Shown here: one piece after another, positions 1 to 10,829 of the stretch
Layout of the letters: each line of letters starts with the position of its first letter
Numbering within the stretch: position 1 is the first letter of the stretch
Origin: Acidobacteriota bacterium
Lineage (GTDB): Bacteria; Acidobacteriota; Terriglobia; Terriglobales; Acidobacteriaceae
Direction: 5' to 3'
Assembly: GCA_013289685.1 (NCBI GenBank)
Contig: JABCZL010000010.1
Coordinates: forward strand, 124,001-188,000
DNA: 64,000 nt
Notes under the pieces: generated by a model
Told to the model about the DNA's origin: nothing
Database searches by the model: none
What the model saw: only the letters and a program-made list of their open reading frames with translations
Translations under genes and position numbers: made by a program

Positions 1-63
1 GAGGATGGCTTTGCTTTTAACTTCCAGCTCCCTGGCGAGATCGTTGATTCGAACCTTGCTCAT
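1..63 (-). CDS. infB: Translation initiation factor IF-2, N-terminal fragment
   Basis: The first 21 codons of a minus-strand gene that runs off the left edge. They read MSKVRINDLARELEVKSKAI, the typical IF2_N helical motif that starts many IF-2 proteins. IF-2 is the GTPase that brings fMet-tRNA to the 30S subunit. The ATG at 63-61 follows a GAAAGG ribosome site. It lies about 100 bases downstream of nusA, the classical rimP-nusA-infB order. The YlxR/YlxQ genes often found between nusA and infB are absent. The GTP-binding part is outside the window. Confidence 0.85.
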   Translation of the reverse strand, partial: MSKVRINDLARELEVKSKAIL

Positions 64-164
64 CCGGCCTTTCTTGTACTCCGCGTTGCGCTTAAGTCTT
101 CATTGCAACCTCACGGAGTCAGCGTCCTGCACTCGCACGCCATTGAATATGTCAGCGCGTGCCA

Positions 165-1658
165 TCACTTTTCAGTTGTTTCGGGAGCCGAGCCATCTTT
201 CGGCTCGTGCTCTTCGTTTTCATCCGAGGCGGCTTCGGCTTCCGCCGTCGCCTCAGGAGCGGCCGCTTGTTCTTCCGCGGCCACTTCGACGGCCGCCAAT
301 TCCGCGGCAGGTTCTTCCGTTACGGCTTCACCCTCGGCGGTCACGCCTTCCGCCGGGAGTTCTCCTTCGGCAGCGCCCGCTTCCAGACTCGCAAAGTAAT
401 TATTTACCGCGAGACTGATTTTTTCCACCGTCTTCGGCCCGATGCCTTCGATGGCTTCAAGCTGCTCCGGCGTCATGTCGGCCAGAGCTTCGACCGTCGT
501 CACGCCCGCAGCGCTGAGTTTTTCCACCAGCCCTTCGCCCAGGCCTGTAACGTTTTCCAGCGGAGTCGTCGGCGGTGGGGCCATCGCGGCCATCTGCAGC
601 TCGACTTCCTGCCGCTTCTCTTCCTCGCTCTTGATGTCGATCTTCCAGCCCAGCAGCTTCGCCGCCAGCCGGACGTTCTGCCCCTTCTTGCCGATGGCGA
701 GAGAAAGCTGGCTGTCATCGACCACAACTTCGAGATGTTTGTCCGCGCTGTCAACCACGGTCACGCGGCTCACCTTGGCGGGCTGCAGCGCTTTTTCGGC
801 GAAAGTCACGGCATCTTCGTGATACTCGATGATGTCGATTTTCTCCCCGCGCAACTCGCGGATAATCGACTGCACCCGCATCCCCTTCATGCCCACACAA
901 GCGCCCACCGCGTCCACGTCCTTGTCCTTGGACATGACCGCGATCTTGGTACGCTCGCCGGCTTCGCGGGCGATTGCGCGGATCACGACTGTTCCGTCGT
1001 AAATCTCCGGAACTTCCGTCTGGAACAGATGTTGCACCAGCTCCGGCGCCGCGCGTGAAACCACCACACCCGGTCCCTTCGAAGCTCGCTCGACGCGGGC
1101 AATCACCACGCGGACGCGCTCGCTGATGGCAAACGACTCCAGCCGCGACTGTTCCTTGCGGGGCATGCGCGCTTCCGCCTTACCGATGTCGAAAATCACA
1201 TCCGGCCCTTCGACACGCTTCACCGTCGCGTTGACGATCTCTCCGACGCGTCCGATGTACTCGTTGTAAACCGTGTCGCGTTCCGCCTCGCGCACCTTCT
1301 GGAAAATCACCTGCTTCGCCAGCTGCGCCGCAATGCGTCCCAGAATGCCTTCGGTCACCTTGGGAATGTGCAACTCGCCCCCGACCTCCAGCGCCGGATC
1401 AACCTTGCGCGCATCTTCCACCGTGATCTGCAGGTTAGGGTCCTCTACCTGCTCGGGAGTCTCCACTACAGTCTTCACCGCGAAAGCGTTGATCTTGCCG
1501 GTTTCCTTGTCGAGCTTGGCCCGCAGATTTTCCTGCGACTTGTAGTACTTGCGCGTGGCCATGACAATGGCGTCTTCCACCGCGCTGACTACAATCTGCG
1601 GATCAATCCCTTTTTCCCGGCTGAGTGCGTCGATCGTGTTGTAGAGCTCGCTTGCCAT
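165..1658 (-). CDS. nusA: Transcription termination/antitermination protein NusA
   Basis: NusA binds RNA polymerase and nascent RNA and modulates pausing, termination and antitermination. The 497 residues show the N-terminal polymerase-binding domain (about 1-125), an S1 domain (about 133-200), and two KH domains with [12 protein letters not shown] near 252 and [10 protein letters not shown] near 321. A helix-hairpin-helix region (about 365-412, [10 protein letters not shown] and [12 protein letters not shown]) follows. The last ~70 residues are a low-complexity Glu/Ala tail ending in ETTEK. The tail is an acidic C-terminal extension compared with minimal NusA. The gene is second in rimP-nusA-infB and is separated from rimP by a strong hairpin. 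Confidence 0.97.
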   Translation of the reverse strand: MASELYNTIDALSREKGIDPQIVVSAVEDAIVMATRKYYKSQENLRAKLDKETGKINAFAVKTVVETPEQVEDPNLQITVEDARKVDPALEVGGELHIPKVTEGILGRIAAQLAKQVIFQKVREAERDTVYNEYIGRVGEIVNATVKRVEGPDVIFDIGKAEARMPRKEQSRLESFAISERVRVVIARVERASKGPGVVVSRAAPELVQHLFQTEVPEIYDGTVVIRAIAREAGERTKIAVMSKDKDVDAVGACVGMKGMRVQSIIRELRGEKIDIIEYHEDAVTFAEKALQPAKVSRVTVVDSADKHLEVVVDDSQLSLAIGKKGQNVRLAAKLLGWKIDIKSEEEKRQEVELQMAAMAPPPTTPLENVTGLGEGLVEKLSAAGVTTVEALADMTPEQLEAIEGIGPKTVEKISLAVNNYFASLEAGAAEGELPAEGVTAEGEAVTEEPAAELAAVEVAAEEQAAAPEATAEAEAASDENEEHEPKDGSAPETTEK

Positions 1659-1665
1659 AAAAAAT

Positions 1666-1740
1666 CGGACCTCGGACTTCGGACCTTCGACTTCAGGACC
1701 TCAGAACCGCTGAGGTCCGAGGTCTGAAGTCCGAGGTCCG
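1666..1740. repeat. Period-7 inverted array between rimP and nusA
   Basis: CGGACCTCGGACTTC (1666-1680) is perfectly complementary to GAAGTCCGAGGTCCG (1726-1740). An inner pair is GGACCTCAG (1696-1704) with CTGAGGTCC (1710-1718). Each arm is a run of 7-bp variants such as CGGACCT CGGACTT CGGACCT. The transcript between the rimP stop and the nusA start would fold into a long stem. No U-tract follows, so it is not a classical terminator. Confidence 0.85.
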
Positions 1741-1744
1741 CCTT

Positions 1745-2269
1745 TCAGATCTCCGGCACCAAATTCGCCTTCTCTACGTTGGCGAACTCAATCTCAATCT
1801 TCTCGCCAGCCACCGCGCCCATTTTCTTGCGCGACTTGTGGCTGGCCACGCTCAAGTCCAGCGTCAGGCGGCCGTCGATGAAACTCTCCAGCCGTCCTTC
1901 AAAGTGGCGGTTATTATTAACGCCCACCGGCTGCCGGGTGCTCAACTTCAAACGGCTACCGGTGAAGCGCGTAAAGTCGGCGGCCTTGATCAACTTCCGA
2001 TCCAGCCCCGGCGATGAAACTTCCAGCGTGTACGACCCAGGCATCACGTCCTCAACATCGAGGATCGTGCCAAACTCGCGGCTGAAGTTGGCACAGTCTT
2101 CGTGCGTAACCCCAGCGAGCGCATCCGTCCCCGCCGCGGGCTTATCCAAAAACACTCGCAGCATGCGCGCCTTGCCGCCACCCAGGAACTCGACTTCGAC
2201 GATTTCGAGTCCGCTCGAGGCCGCTACCCGCTCCGCGATTTCCCGCACACGTTCAACGTCAAGCGCCAT
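1745..2269 (-). CDS. rimP: Ribosome maturation factor RimP
   Basis: RimP assists 30S subunit maturation. The 174 residues contain the family's N-terminal domain (VREIAERVAASSGLEIVEVEF at the start), the C..FSREFGTILDVEDV region and the diagnostic YTLEVSSPGLDR motif near residues 81-92. A C-terminal SH3-like domain ends in a conserved basic segment. Length and motifs are normal for the family. It is the first gene of the rimP-nusA-infB operon, and its promoter should lie in 2270-2486, shared divergently with the Sel1 gene. Confidence 0.95.
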   Translation of the reverse strand: MALDVERVREIAERVAASSGLEIVEVEFLGGGKARMLRVFLDKPAAGTDALAGVTHEDCANFSREFGTILDVEDVMPGSYTLEVSSPGLDRKLIKAADFTRFTGSRLKLSTRQPVGVNNNRHFEGRLESFIDGRLTLDLSVASHKSRKKMGAVAGEKIEIEFANVEKANLVPEI

Positions 2270-2486
2270 GTATCCAATAGCTTACAGGCGATGGCGGCAA
2301 CAACCGAGGGCACCCAAACTAAAAAGTGGGCTTGCGCCCACTGGTGTGCTTCGCCAAATGCCGGTAGTACACAACAGTTCTCAGTTACCTAATATACGCC
2401 CGTGAAGGGTAAAAAGACAAACCGCGGCCGAAGCAACCTTCTGCTCAATAGGCAGATCAGGTCGCGTCGAGATCGAACGTCGAAGA

Positions 2487-4028
2487 GTGGGAACGCTGTT
2501 AACGATAGCAAACTGGAATTGTCACAAATTCGGGAGTAAGCTGCTGTGCGTGAGAACAGGGGCACTTACGCACGCTGATGGGTGGCGTATCTTGTTGTGC
2601 GCCGTTTTCTGTTTGCTCGCAATACTGCCCTTCGTGTACGCGCAAAGCATTACCGAACTCAGAAGCAAGGCTGAGGACGGTGATGTACAAGCACAATTGG
2701 CCCTTGCCAAGGCGTATCACCTAGGGGAGGGAGTCCCGAAGGATGAGGAGAAAGCCGTGCAGTGGTGGGAGAAGGCTGCGGAGCATGGCAACGTAGCTGC
2801 GCAGGTAAGCCTTGGAGGGGTTTATTCCCTAGGGGCGGGCGTTCCAAAGAACTACGCTGCAGCCGTGCGCTGGTGGAAGAAGGCCGCCGAGCAAGGCGAT
2901 GTAACGGCTGAAGGAAATCTCGGAACAGCGTATGGCTTGGGGATGGGCGTTCCGAAAGATGAAGTGGAAAGTGTGCGCTGGCACACCAAGGCTGCCGAAA
3001 ACGGCAACGCAGCTTCCCAGTTCAGCCTCGGAATGTTCTACCTCCAAGGCGCAGGAGTTCCGAAGGATGAGGCAGAGGGACTCAAGTGGCTGCGGAAGTC
3101 CGCCGAACAGGGCAACGCCGACGGTGAGTTCTGGCTTGGAGCTGCGTATAACTCTGGTACAGGCGTCGCAAAGGACACCGCCGAAGCTTTGCGTTGGTAT
3201 CGCAAGGCAGGCGACCACGGCAACGCAGCCGCTCAATACAACCTCGGACAGGCTTACAACTTAGGGAACGGCGTCGAAAAAGATACCGCCGAGGCCGCTC
3301 GCTGGTGGCAGAAGGCTGCGGACCAGGGCCTTGCAAAGGCTCAATACAACCTCGGGATGGCTTATCGTGCCGGTGCAGGCGTAGAAAAGGACAATGTACA
3401 AGCTTATTTCTGGATCGCCATTGCTGCGTCAACCCTCGAACAAGGATTTGTCAAAGACTATCGCGACAAAGTCGAAGCCGTGCTCACACCAGCTCAGCTT
3501 ACTGATGTGCAGGAACGCATTCGCAAATGGCTAGAGGCGCATCCGGCCGCGCAGACAGCTTCATTAAATTCCTTACCAAGCGTCCCGCCGGATCAACATC
3601 AAGCCCAGCCACAAGCCCAACCGTCGATACCTCTTGTAGCATTGGGTATCAGGCCCGTATTTATCGCATTTCCCAAACCGGCGACCTGTGATGGAAAACT
3701 CGCGTCTGTTTTGCTTTCCTCTTTCAAAGAGGCACTCTCAACCTCGCAGCGACATGAGCTGATTCGAGATCTGAGCGACAATGGCAAAATGGACACGGTA
3801 TTAATCATCCAAATGGCTTGCGAGGAACGCAACAATTCTGTTTCGGTCACGAGCACCTACGGGGAGGCGAAGTGTTTCGGCCTTAAGAACTGCCATGTAG
3901 CGCTAGACCCGCGCACCGGGAATGTTCTTTCGTGCGACCCAAACGGTGAGCCCATATGCGGCAAAGAACTGTTTAAAGAGTTCGAATATGTGTTAGCCAC
4001 TACCGGGATCGACGTGAGATTGGAGTGA
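2487..4028 (+). CDS. Secreted Sel1-repeat (SEL1-like TPR) protein
   Basis: Seven consecutive 36-residue Sel1 repeats are visible (about residues 65-320), each with the pattern A..LG..Y..G.GV.KD...A..W..KAA..G. They form an alpha-solenoid used for protein-protein contacts. A hydrophobic segment (WRILLCAVFCLLAILPFVYA, about 33-52) before QS suggests a signal peptide, so the real start may be further in, for example GTG at 2550. The last ~130 residues carry several Cys and are unrecognised. Base composition looks lower in GC than guaB next door. Partners are unknown. It stands alone between the rimP operon and guaB. Confidence 0.8.
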   Translation: MGTLLTIANWNCHKFGSKLLCVRTGALTHADGWRILLCAVFCLLAILPFVYAQSITELRSKAEDGDVQAQLALAKAYHLGEGVPKDEEKAVQWWEKAAEHGNVAAQVSLGGVYSLGAGVPKNYAAAVRWWKKAAEQGDVTAEGNLGTAYGLGMGVPKDEVESVRWHTKAAENGNAASQFSLGMFYLQGAGVPKDEAEGLKWLRKSAEQGNADGEFWLGAAYNSGTGVAKDTAEALRWYRKAGDHGNAAAQYNLGQAYNLGNGVEKDTAEAARWWQKAADQGLAKAQYNLGMAYRAGAGVEKDNVQAYFWIAIAASTLEQGFVKDYRDKVEAVLTPAQLTDVQERIRKWLEAHPAAQTASLNSLPSVPPDQHQAQPQAQPSIPLVALGIRPVFIAFPKPATCDGKLASVLLSSFKEALSTSQRHELIRDLSDNGKMDTVLIIQMACEERNNSVSVTSTYGEAKCFGLKNCHVALDPRTGNVLSCDPNGEPICGKELFKEFEYVLATTGIDVRLE

Positions 4029-4206
4029 ATGAAAGAAGTCCCAAGCGGGGCTGGTCTCTTTAACCGCGTAGCCTCGCTCCACGTTGTCCCTTTCCGCGCT
4101 CGTCACTGTTTTCGCCATTACCTTCATAATTTCCCCTCAGCCCCCATTTGCCTCAATCCCCCGCCGTCTCTAGAATGAAGAATCACCACGGCTGGGAGAG
4201 TCCTGA

Positions 4207-5718
<1,512 letters not shown>

Positions 5719-5727
5719 TCGTGTAGC

Positions 5728-5769
5728 GCCGGCATCTTGCCGGCTGTCGCGAGGGCGTCCCGCCCTCGC
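5728..5769. repeat. Double short hairpin after guaB
   Basis: GCCGGC (5728-5733) pairs with GCCGGC (5739-5744), and GCGAGGGCG (5749-5757) pairs with CGCCCTCGC (5761-5769) around a 3-base loop. No U-tract follows. It belongs to the variable-arm short-hairpin class also seen at 51788, 51965, 55833, 57765 and 57858. Confidence 0.7.
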
Positions 5770-5856
5770 GGCGGCGACGCCACTCTGGTTGGGTGCCCCA
5801 TTTCTCGCGTCTTTTGCGAGAAGTGGGAATTCCGGAACCGCGGGCGCCGCACGCGC

Positions 5857-6309
5857 TTGAGCACCGACCGTTACAGTGTTCTCAAAGCCTGGATCGCCGC
5901 AATCCTGTGGCTGATCGTCATCTCCATTGAGTCGACCGCATATCTCTCCGCTCACAACACCAGCCGCTTCCTTTTTCCGCTGCTGCATTATCTATTCGGC
6001 ATATCGCTTGAGCGCTTCGAGCCGTTGCACTTCTTCCTGCGCAAAGGAGGCCACGTCTTCGGCTACGGCCTGCTCAGCATTCTCTTGTTTCGCGCGTGGA
6101 GGGAAACCCTGCCCGCCCTGGGAAATCCCAAGTGGACCTTCCGCTGGGCGAACATCGCAGTGCTGGGAACCGCGCTGGTGGCCAGCCTCGACGAATGGCA
6201 CCAGAGCTTCATCCCCTCGCGCACCGGCACTCCGCGCGACGTCCTGCTCGACACCTGCGCCGGCATCGCCGCGCAGATACTGGTGTTGCTGTGGATGAAA
6301 TGGTTCTAG
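5857..6309 (+). CDS. VanZ-like family membrane protein
   Basis: A small polytopic membrane protein with about four hydrophobic segments and the VanZ-family signatures. These are FFLRKGGHVFGYGLLSILLFRAW in the middle and LVASLDEWHQSFIPSRTGTPRDVLLDTCAG near the end. VanZ of vancomycin operons lowers teicoplanin sensitivity, but most genomic relatives have no known role. The open frame extends upstream to a TTG at 5737, but that part overlaps a noncoding repeat. I prefer the TTG at 5857 (LSTDRYSVLKAW); no clear ribosome site is visible for either. It is followed by a GTCATCCTGAG element that separates it from the convergent transporter. Confidence 0.75.
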   Translation: MSTDRYSVLKAWIAAILWLIVISIESTAYLSAHNTSRFLFPLLHYLFGISLERFEPLHFFLRKGGHVFGYGLLSILLFRAWRETLPALGNPKWTFRWANIAVLGTALVASLDEWHQSFIPSRTGTPRDVLLDTCAGIAAQILVLLWMKWF

Positions 6310-6327
6310 CGTATGTCATCAAAGGTT

Positions 6328-6418
6328 GTCATCCTGAGGTCCGCGCCTTTTGCGGGCCGAAGGACCTATGCAACTGGCCGCGAAAATTACACGGGTCCTT
6401 CGCTTCGCTCAGCATGAC
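6328..6418. repeat. GTCATCCTGAG hairpin element, facing pair
   Basis: Starts GTCATCCTGAG, then GGTCCGC pairs with GCGGGCC (one G-U) across a CCTTTT loop, then GAAGGACC. A reversed copy (rc GTCATGCTGAGCGAAGCGAAGGACCC) lies at 6393-6418. The element fills the space between two convergent genes and may act there as a bidirectional hairpin. Confidence 0.75.
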
Positions 6419-6425
6419 AAAGCAG

Positions 6426-7658
6426 TCACATCTGAATCTTGCGGCCAATTAGATTCGGCTTGAGCAACAGCAACATCGCCGAAACCCCCGCTAGTCCGGC
6501 GGAAAAATAAAACGGCACCCCTGCCCCGTAAAACTTCCACAGCTCTCCGGTAATCAGGCTGGCCGCCAGCGTGGCGACACTGGTCGCAAAAAAATACACG
6601 CCCAGCGCGCGTCCGCGAACGTCCTGCCCCACGGTCTCCACCACCAGCGCCTTCAGCACGGGCTGCGTCAATGCGTAGTACAAACCGTAGATCGCCATCG
6701 TGATCCAGATCGCGAGCGTGGAAGGCGCCCACCCGAACACAAAATAAACCGCCGCGAAAATCAGATACCCCGCGGCCGCGATCCATCGTCGTGAAAGGCC
6801 GCGCCGCGAGAAGTGATCGCTGAACCATCCTGCTGGCCACGATCCGAGTGTGTATGTAATGTTGAAGACCAAGCCGAGCAGCGGCGCCAGCGCCACGGGG
6901 ATGCCCACGTTCTGCGCCCGCATCACCAGAAACATGTCGCTGGAATTCCCCAGCGAAAACAGAGTGACGGCGACCAGCACCATGTAGAACGAACCCGGCA
7001 GCACAGCGCTGGCCGCGGCCGGAGCGGTAGCAGCGTTGTTCGCGCGGACGGGATTGCGGTCCTCCCGCGACTCGCGTTTCGTTTCGCGCACGCCGAACAG
7101 CGCCACGATCACGCACAGCGCTCCCGGAATGGCGGCGGCCAGAAACACACCGCGAATTCCAAAACGCGCCAGCAACGTGAAAGCTGCCAGCGGCCCAGCG
7201 ATCGCCCCCGCGGAGTCCATCGACTGAATCAGGCCGTAGGCCGATCCCAACCGCCCCTTCGGCACCGACTCGGCGACCATCACGTCGCGCGGCGCCCCGC
7301 GCACTCCCTTGGCCAGCCGGTCGCTGAAGCGGATCAACAGAATGTGCCACCACGCCGTAACTAGCGCCAGCAACGGCTTCACCGCGTTAGCGACAAAATA
7401 TCCTGCCACCACCAGCGGCTTGCGCCGGTCGATGCGGTCGGTCAAATATCCGGAGAAAAGTTTGGCGAACGACGCGACACTTTCGGCCAGTCCCTCAATC
7501 AATCCCAACTGCGCCGGCCCCGCTCCCAGCGAAACCAGAAACGCCGGCAGCACCCAGTACGCCATCTCGGTGGCCGTGTCGTTCAGAAACGAAGTAAGGC
7601 CGAAAGCGTAGATATTGCGCGCACCGGAAGGCTGAGGGTCAGAGGAGAGCTCGGGCAT
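6426..7658 (-). CDS. Major facilitator superfamily transporter
   Basis: A 410-residue MFS protein with about 12 hydrophobic segments. The family loop motif between TM2 and TM3 is clear (GYLTDRIDRRKPLV near residue 75), and there is a second positively charged loop (RFSDRLAKGVRGAPRDVMVAE near 111-130). The early segment FLNDTATEMAYWVLPAFL is characteristic of a family of uncharacterised bacterial MFS permeases. Substrate is not evident. It sits convergent to the VanZ-like gene and is followed downstream by repeat DNA. Start at 7658 was chosen as the first Met before the first membrane segment. Confidence 0.85.
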   Translation of the reverse strand: MPELSSDPQPSGARNIYAFGLTSFLNDTATEMAYWVLPAFLVSLGAGPAQLGLIEGLAESVASFAKLFSGYLTDRIDRRKPLVVAGYFVANAVKPLLALVTAWWHILLIRFSDRLAKGVRGAPRDVMVAESVPKGRLGSAYGLIQSMDSAGAIAGPLAAFTLLARFGIRGVFLAAAIPGALCVIVALFGVRETKRESREDRNPVRANNAATAPAAASAVLPGSFYMVLVAVTLFSLGNSSDMFLVMRAQNVGIPVALAPLLGLVFNITYTLGSWPAGWFSDHFSRRGLSRRWIAAAGYLIFAAVYFVFGWAPSTLAIWITMAIYGLYYALTQPVLKALVVETVGQDVRGRALGVYFFATSVATLAASLITGELWKFYGAGVPFYFSAGLAGVSAMLLLLKPNLIGRKIQM

Positions 7659-7821
7659 GAAGCATTTTTACCACGTTCCTGAAGGCTTGCCATGCCATCG
7701 ATCAAGCGTCCATCCGACCGAGTAAACCCACGTCGACTGTTGCATTTGGACAACCATACTTCCGAACACGGTTCGGCGATCAAGCGGTTAAGCTGAGGGC
7801 TGAGAGCTGAGAGCTTTTTCT

Positions 7822-8319
7822 TCAGTACATCGCGTCGTACTTGGTGACGGCCCACTCGCCGCCCTTGTGCGTGACGGTGACGGTGAACAGATCCTGATCA
7901 ATTCCGGCTTGTGTCGGGCCCGCGTTGCTCGGCCGCTTGCCGCGATAGTGGAGGATCACCAGTGGCGACGCTTCTTCCCAATCCACCAGTTCCCAGGAGA
8001 GCAGTGGGTGCTGCGCCTCAGAACTGCAAATATACTTCGCGTATTTCTTGTGATAATCGTGTTCCCACTTGTTCAACAGCTCGTCGCAATGCCCGTCGCG
8101 CAGTTCGCGCAGAAACGTGTTGGCGGCCTTCTCGGTGGAGCGGTCGCGCAGCGGGTTCATCTTGATGCTCACTGGCAGTCCGGTCAGCGGATCACGATCC
8201 TCCGATCGCGCCAGCACTGGCCCCTGATTGCTCAGCCACCACAAGTAGCCGACAAAGATTCCCACCAGCAGTACGCCGGCGCCGACAGCAATCCCAATGT
8301 GTGTGCGCGTGAAGGCCAT
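7822..8319 (-). CDS. Hypothetical membrane-anchored protein
   Basis: Not recognised. From the ATG at 8319 it is 165 residues. A single N-terminal membrane segment (IGIAVGAGVLLVGIFVGYLWW) is followed by a polar domain beginning PLTGLPVSIKMN that ends GGEWAVTKYDAMY. It is probably anchored in the inner membrane with the domain outside. The open frame extends to 8478, but that would overlap the next gene and adds a non-membrane leader, so the shorter start is preferred. Downstream (7791-7816) is a one-armed period-7 array of CTGAGGG/CTGAGAG units. Confidence 0.65.
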   Translation of the reverse strand: MAFTRTHIGIAVGAGVLLVGIFVGYLWWLSNQGPVLARSEDRDPLTGLPVSIKMNPLRDRSTEKAANTFLRELRDGHCDELLNKWEHDYHKKYAKYICSSEAQHPLLSWELVDWEEASPLVILHYRGKRPSNAGPTQAGIDQDLFTVTVTHKGGEWAVTKYDAMY

Positions 8320-8399
8320 TAAAAGAAGTTTATGGGCATCGCGGAAGCGCGGATAGATTACCAGTGGGAGACACGGTCGGACATGTACGAGTGGAGATC

Positions 8400-8837
8400 C
8401 TAGTTCACACGCTCGGAAAACCCAAACACTTGCGGGGACGTTTTCACGACCGTGGGCAGACCAAATACCACTTGGCAACCCTCTGTCTGCTCATAAGGAT
8501 AGAACATATCTTCGGATAGTGCTTCGGCCTGCTCCAAATGGATCAACACACACGATTTCCAATCCCCCTCATCCCAGCTCGCATCCACAACCGAACACCA
8601 GCAGACGAGTTTGCCGCCTGTATCGCTGCTCGCTTTTGACAACACGCGAGCCCAATACCTCTCCACTTCGTTTCGGGTTGGATTTTCCTTCCAACTCTGC
8701 GGCTTGATCAATTTGATATGCCGACCAGGCCCCAGCACTGCACCAAAGGGAAAAATGAATCCGCCATGCTCCAGTTGCGAAGCCGCTAGCTTGGTCACGA
8801 GGTTCAGCAGATCCTGTTTTTGCCCCTGAAGAGTCAT
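8400..8837 (-). CDS. Hypothetical protein
   Basis: Not recognised. 145 residues, soluble in appearance, with no signal peptide or membrane segment. It is rich in Trp (PQSWKENP, ERYWARVL, DASWDEGDWKS) and contains CWCSVVDASWDEG. Composition looks somewhat less GC-rich than the ribosomal genes. It precedes the membrane-anchored hypothetical on the same strand with an 80-base gap, so the two could be co-transcribed. It lies between two conserved regions and may be an accessory gene. Confidence 0.55.
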   Translation of the reverse strand: MTLQGQKQDLLNLVTKLAASQLEHGGFIFPFGAVLGPGRHIKLIKPQSWKENPTRNEVERYWARVLSKASSDTGGKLVCWCSVVDASWDEGDWKSCVLIHLEQAEALSEDMFYPYEQTEGCQVVFGLPTVVKTSPQVFGFSERVN

Positions 8838-8942
8838 CTTGGTTGTGTGAGGTCGTCTGGGTGCTCAAGGATCAAGTCTAGGAAAACCGTTAGAACGAAC
8901 AAGATTACCTACGTAAGGCCCTGGCTTACGCTCCAGTACAAA

Positions 8943-8974
8943 ATAAAAAGGGCGCGGCCGTCGGCCGCGCCCTT
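8943..8974 (-). terminator. Rho-independent terminator of the ribosomal superoperon
   Basis: On the minus strand AAGGGCGCGGCCG (8974-8962) pairs with CGGCCGCGCCCTT (8960-8948) around a one-base loop, followed by TTTTATTT. It lies 16 bases after the rplQ stop. It marks the end of the ~23-kb str-S10-spc-alpha transcript unit. Confidence 0.92.
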
Positions 8975-8990
8975 CGCAAAACACGAGAAG

Positions 8991-9500
8991 CTACTCTTTC
9001 TTGTCTTCCTTTTCGCCTTCGGCCGGTGCGGCCTCGCGCTCAGCTTGTGCTTGCGCCTCCGCCTCTTCCATGGCTTTCTTGGCCTCGGCGGTTTTCTTGG
9101 CGCGGGCTTCGGCGCGCTTTTCCTTCTTCTCGTCGAGGATTTTCTCGCTGCCCAGCAGTTCGAGGAAAGCCTTGTCGGCACCGTCGCCCTTGTTCCAGTG
9201 AGTGCGGATGATGCGCGTGTAGCCGCCGTTGCGATCGCCGAACCGCGGCCCGACCGTGTCAAACAACTTCACCAGAGCCTCATCGGTCATGAGATACGCG
9301 CCGGCCAGACGGCGGGCGGCGAGGTCGCCGCGCTTGCCCAGCGTGATCATCTTCTCGACAATGGGCTTCGCGGCCTTGGCCTTGGGCACAGTCGTCTCGA
9401 TGCGCTCCTCCACGATCACCGAGGTGACCAGGTTGCGCAGCAGCGAGCGCCGGTGCGCCGTGTTCCGTCCGAGTTTGTATCCTGCAACTTTGTGACGCAT
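8991..9500 (-). CDS. rplQ: 50S ribosomal protein L17
   Basis: Last gene of the alpha operon. The core starts MRHKVAGYKLGRNTAHRRSL and carries RNLVTSVIVEERIETTVPKAKA, both diagnostic of L17. It ends near YTRIIRTHWNKGDGADKAFLELL (about residue 115). A ~50-residue highly charged Glu/Lys/Ala tail ending EKEDKKE follows. L17 in Escherichia coli is 127 residues, so the 169-residue length is due to this tail. L17 sits at the polypeptide exit side of the 50S subunit. A terminator follows immediately. Confidence 0.96.
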   Translation of the reverse strand: MRHKVAGYKLGRNTAHRRSLLRNLVTSVIVEERIETTVPKAKAAKPIVEKMITLGKRGDLAARRLAGAYLMTDEALVKLFDTVGPRFGDRNGGYTRIIRTHWNKGDGADKAFLELLGSEKILDEKKEKRAEARAKKTAEAKKAMEEAEAQAQAEREAAPAEGEKEDKKE

Positions 9501-9511
9501 GAGAAACCCTC

Positions 9512-9588
9512 AGTGACTAGTGGTTAGTGCTTAGTGGCTAGTAAGTCAGCCTCTACCAGCCACTGACCACTAGCCACTAACCACTGAT
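9512..9588. repeat. Period-7 inverted array, rplQ-rpoA spacer
   Basis: Left arm AGTGACT AGTGGTT AGTGCTT AGTGGCT (9512-9543) and right arm of ACTAGCC/ACTAACC-type units (9561-9588) are largely complementary. They fill almost the whole spacer between two co-transcribed genes. Confidence 0.85.
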
Positions 9589-9590
9589 TC

Positions 9591-10628
9591 TTACAGCTGG
9601 TCGTCCGGCCCGTAAGCGGAAGCCGGCAGGACCTGATTCGACGTCGGCCCGGGCACGGCATTGCCGTGCTCGTCGATCTTCATGCCCAGGCTCAGACCCA
9701 TCGAGGAAAGAATTTCCTTGATCTCGTTCAGCGACTTGCGGCCGAAATTCTTGGTCTTAAGCATCTCGGCTTCGGTCTTCTGCACGAGTTCTCCGATGGT
9801 CTGGATGTTCGCATTCTTCAGGCAGTTGTAGCTGCGCACCGAAAGCTCGAGCTCCTCCACGGAACGGTTGAGGTTCTCGTTGTGGATCTCGGGCTTGCGG
9901 TCGTCCGACGACGACGTGCCGGTTTCAATTTCTTCCTCGAAGTTGATGAAGATGTTCATGTGGTCCTTCAGCAGCTTCGCCGCCAGGCCGAGCGAATCGG
10001 CGGGCGTGATGGAGCCGTTGGTCCACACTTCGAGCGTCAGCTTGTCGTAGTCGGTGATCTGACCCAAACGCGCGGCTTCGACCGTGTAATTACATTTTCG
10101 TACGGGCGAGTGCACGGAGTCGATGGGGATGAAGCCGATGCCCAGATCCTCGTCGAAGTTCTTGTCGGCGGAGGTGTAGCCGCGGCCGCGCTTCAGGCGC
10201 ATTTCCATGTCAAGCTTGCCGCCCTCGCTGACGGTCGCGATGTAGACGTCTTTATCGAGAACCTCGACATCGCCGTCGGCCTCGATCATGCCGCTGGTCA
10301 CGACGCCGGGCTGATCGGCGCGCAGGTAGATCGCCTTGGGCGCATCGCCCGCAAGCTTAAACGGGATCTGCTTCAGGTTTAGGATGATGTCGGTGGCGTC
10401 CTCGACCACGCCGGGGATCGACTGGAATTCGTGCAACACGCCTTCCATCTTCACCGCGGTGACGGCCGCGCCTTCAATCGAGCTCAGCAGCACGCGCCGC
10501 AAGGCGTTGCCCACGGTGGTGCCGAAGCCGCGTTCAAACGGCTGCGCCCAGAACATGCCGTACTTGTCGGTGAGGCTGGAGGTATCGGTTGCGAGACGTT
10601 TCGGTTTCTGAAAACCCTTCCAAAGCAT
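9591..10628 (-). CDS. rpoA: DNA-directed RNA polymerase subunit alpha
   Basis: Full-length alpha subunit, 345 residues. The N-terminal dimerisation domain includes the nearly invariant [20 protein letters not shown] segment (about residues 31-50) and [23 protein letters not shown]. After a linker of about 20 residues rich in Ser/Asp/Glu ([13 protein letters not shown]), the C-terminal domain carries [18 protein letters not shown] and the helix-hairpin-helix [11 protein letters not shown]. These contact UP-element DNA and activators. Gene order rpsD-rpoA-rplQ is standard. Confidence 0.98.
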   Translation of the reverse strand: MLWKGFQKPKRLATDTSSLTDKYGMFWAQPFERGFGTTVGNALRRVLLSSIEGAAVTAVKMEGVLHEFQSIPGVVEDATDIILNLKQIPFKLAGDAPKAIYLRADQPGVVTSGMIEADGDVEVLDKDVYIATVSEGGKLDMEMRLKRGRGYTSADKNFDEDLGIGFIPIDSVHSPVRKCNYTVEAARLGQITDYDKLTLEVWTNGSITPADSLGLAAKLLKDHMNIFINFEEEIETGTSSSDDRKPEIHNENLNRSVEELELSVRSYNCLKNANIQTIGELVQKTEAEMLKTKNFGRKSLNEIKEILSSMGLSLGMKIDEHGNAVPGPTSNQVLPASAYGPDDQL

Positions 10629-10750
10629 GTGATTCTCCTTCGGCCGTTTGGCTCAGAGCTGACTCCCTGAATCGGTCCATGCTGCGAAAACTGGACTCAG
10701 GTCAAACGTCAGCAAAGGCTGATCTGGCTCGAAAATTGGACCAGAAAATC

Positions 10751-10824
10751 CGTCGCTGGTCGTTTGTCGCTGGTCGTTAGCCAAATCGAGTTGGCCAACG
10801 ACTAACGACCATCGACTAACGACG
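10751..10824. repeat. Period-7 inverted array, rpoA-rpsD spacer
   Basis: Left arm of GTCGCTG/GTCGTTT/GTCGTTA units ending in GCC and right arm of AACGACT/AACGACC units face each other around a short loop. The array ends six bases before the rpsD stop. Confidence 0.85.
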
Positions 10825-10829
10825 CCCTT

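Noticed and set aside
100..165. A 21-codon open frame whose ATG overlaps the nusA stop (TGATG), between nusA and infB.
   Set aside because: Too short, no family resemblance, no independent ribosome site. Could be a coupling leader but I cannot support a gene.
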